A stretch of DNA of 6,362 nt, taken from Hyphomicrobiaceae bacterium (lineage in GTDB: Bacteria > Pseudomonadota > Alphaproteobacteria > Rhizobiales > Hyphomicrobiaceae). The notes under the pieces were generated by a model. It did no database searches, had not been told where the DNA came from, and saw nothing but the letters and a program-made list of their open reading frames with translations. The position numbers were made by a program, and so were the translations under genes. Shown here in pieces: positions 5,769-6,362 of this stretch. The stretch is from the NCBI GenBank assembly GCA_020442225.1, contig JAGRKR010000712.1, forward strand, positions 1 to 6,362, given 5' to 3'. The number at the start of each line of letters is the position of its first letter. Position 1 is the first letter of the stretch.

Positions 5769-6167
5769 ATGCGCACCTATCTCATCACCTACGACCTTGC
5801 TGCCCCGGAATTCGCACAGCCCTTGATCGCCAAGCAGATCATGCAGATCGGCCAGACCTGGGCCCGGCCCCTCGAAACGGCCTGGCTGGTCCGGACCGAG
5901 CTCGAGCAGGCCGAGCTCGAGCGTAAGCTCGGCCCCTATTTCGACGAGGATGACGCCCTCATCATTCTCGCCGTTGAGAGCGGTGTCGGGCTGGTCAATA
6001 CGTCCGTGCGCTGGTTTCCCCGCCGCACGCGCCCCTCGCGGCCGAGCGGCCCGCGGAACGTCGTGACCTTCCCCTACCTCGCCGCCGCCACGGCCAAGCC
6101 TGCGCGAAACGACGCCCCGCACTCGCTGGTCATGGTGCCCAAGCAAGGAAATTCGCGATCAGCCTGA
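5769..6167 (+). CDS. Small Cas2/SinR-like protein under SOS-type promoter
   Basis: Protein of 132 aa. The first 70 residues fit the Cas2/SinR/VapD ferredoxin-like pattern: a first strand ending in Asp (MRTYLITYDL, Asp9), a helix (about 14-27), a second strand in RPLETAWLVRT (33-43), a helix (45-56), then DEDDALIILAVE (59-70). Asp9 lies where Cas2 nucleases keep their metal-binding Asp. Residues 80-132 form a basic, Arg/Pro-rich tail (RWFPRRTRPSRPSGPR) of probable low order that could bind nucleic acid. There is no CRISPR array or other cas gene in view, so this is not an ordinary Cas2. ATG at 5769 starts the first strand directly and has GGAAGAG 10 nt upstream; the in-frame ATG at 5718 coincides with the predicted transcription start and is rejected. 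The 3' end overlaps hisH by 38 bp on the opposite strand. The family assignment rests on pattern only; a nuclease, toxin or DNA-damage accessory role is inference. Confidence 0.72.
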   Translation: MRTYLITYDLAAPEFAQPLIAKQIMQIGQTWARPLETAWLVRTELEQAELERKLGPYFDEDDALIILAVESGVGLVNTSVRWFPRRTRPSRPSGPRNVVTFPYLAAATAKPARNDAPHSLVMVPKQGNSRSA

Positions 6168-6362
6168 GGCCGAGCTTCTGGCTTTTTTCGGGATGAAACT
6201 GGGTGCCGGCCATGTTGTCGCGCGCGACCATGGCCGTCACCTCCCCCCCATAGTCCGTGACGGCGGCGATATCCGCGCCATCCTTCGGAACGAAATGGTA
6301 GCTTTGCACGAAGTAGGGGTTCAGCCCATCGGGCCCGGTGGGAATGCCGGACAGCCGTGGGT
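6130..6362 (-). CDS. hisH: Imidazole glycerol phosphate synthase glutaminase subunit HisH, N-terminus beyond window
   Basis: The C-terminal 76 residues of HisH are visible; the rest lies off the right edge. HisH hydrolyses glutamine and passes ammonia to HisF for imidazole-glycerol-phosphate formation in histidine biosynthesis. Diagnostic pieces are GLNPYFVQSYHF (12-23 of the fragment), AAVTDYGGEVTAMVARDN, and GTQFHPEKSQKLG, which holds the catalytic His56 and Glu58 of the glutaminase triad, followed by the typical ending LRLIANFLAWAP. The catalytic Cys is outside the window. Stop TGA is at 6130-6132. No hisA or hisF follows; instead the next gene is convergent and overlaps by 38 bp, so hisH is the last gene of its transcription unit here, unlike the hisH-then-hisA order common in alphaproteobacteria. 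Confidence 0.94.
   Translation of the reverse strand, partial: PRLSGIPTGPDGLNPYFVQSYHFVPKDGADIAAVTDYGGEVTAMVARDNMAGTQFHPEKSQKLGLRLIANFLAWAP
6167..6188 (+). terminator. Possible terminator of the Cas2-like gene, inside hisH
   Basis: AGGCC (6167-6171) can pair with GGCTT (6180-6184), including one G-T pair, around an 8-nt loop, and is followed by six T residues (6183-6188). It begins at the last base of the Cas2-like stop codon. The T run is the antisense of the conserved hisH codons for EKSQ, so coding constraint alone may explain it. Confidence 0.3.

Noticed and set aside
5667..6146. Minus-strand frame of 159 codons opposite the Cas2-like gene, as a possible antitoxin or hisH-coupled gene
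   Set aside because: The translation is low-complexity Gly/Arg/Leu sequence with no domain. The ATG directly overlapping the hisH stop is in another frame that ends after 19 codons.
5769..6167. CRISPR locus around the Cas2-like gene
   Set aside because: No direct-repeat array and no cas1 or other cas gene is visible on either side within the window.

Overview
The window is GC-rich chromosomal DNA that looks alphaproteobacterial, most likely Hyphomicrobiales (Rhizobiales). The evidence is the non-flagellar MotA-like/MotB-like pair next to an inositol-monophosphatase gene, the diverged ThiE-like and Sel1-repeat pair, and two perfect copies of the alphaproteobacterial-type LexA operator (GTTC-N7-GTTC). 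No tRNA, rRNA, CRISPR array, insertion sequence or transposase was seen.

Left part (1-2488, all minus strand). Transcription runs right to left: an inositol-monophosphatase family enzyme (suhB-like), a four-helix MotA/TolQ/ExbB-family proton-channel protein, then a MotB-like partner whose C-terminus is cut off by the window edge. The last two are 3 nt apart and probably form one ion-driven cell-envelope complex. A weak hairpin lies between the phosphatase and the channel gene. A 287-bp intergenic stretch (2489-2775) separates the phosphatase from a divergent gene and holds a possible promoter and a small inverted repeat.

Middle (2776-5464). A plus-strand gene encodes an exported two-domain rhodanese-type sulfurtransferase. 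It converges, across a 35-bp gap with a GC hairpin, on a minus-strand pair: a ThiE-like protein lacking the usual thiamine-phosphate synthase catalytic motifs, and an exported protein with six 36-residue Sel1 repeats. The stop codon of the first overlaps the GTG start of the second.

Right part (5465-6362). A 304-bp divergent intergenic region carries a strong sigma70-type promoter (TTGACC-N17-TATGTT) pointing right. A LexA box overlaps its -10 and a second LexA box, in the opposite orientation, lies just upstream of its -35. It reads into a small protein (132 aa) whose N-terminus resembles the Cas2/SinR/VapD ferredoxin-like group. An SOS-controlled stand-alone Cas2-like protein is the most interesting item here. 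Its 3' end overlaps by 38 bp the convergent 3' end of hisH (histidine biosynthesis), which enters from the right edge.
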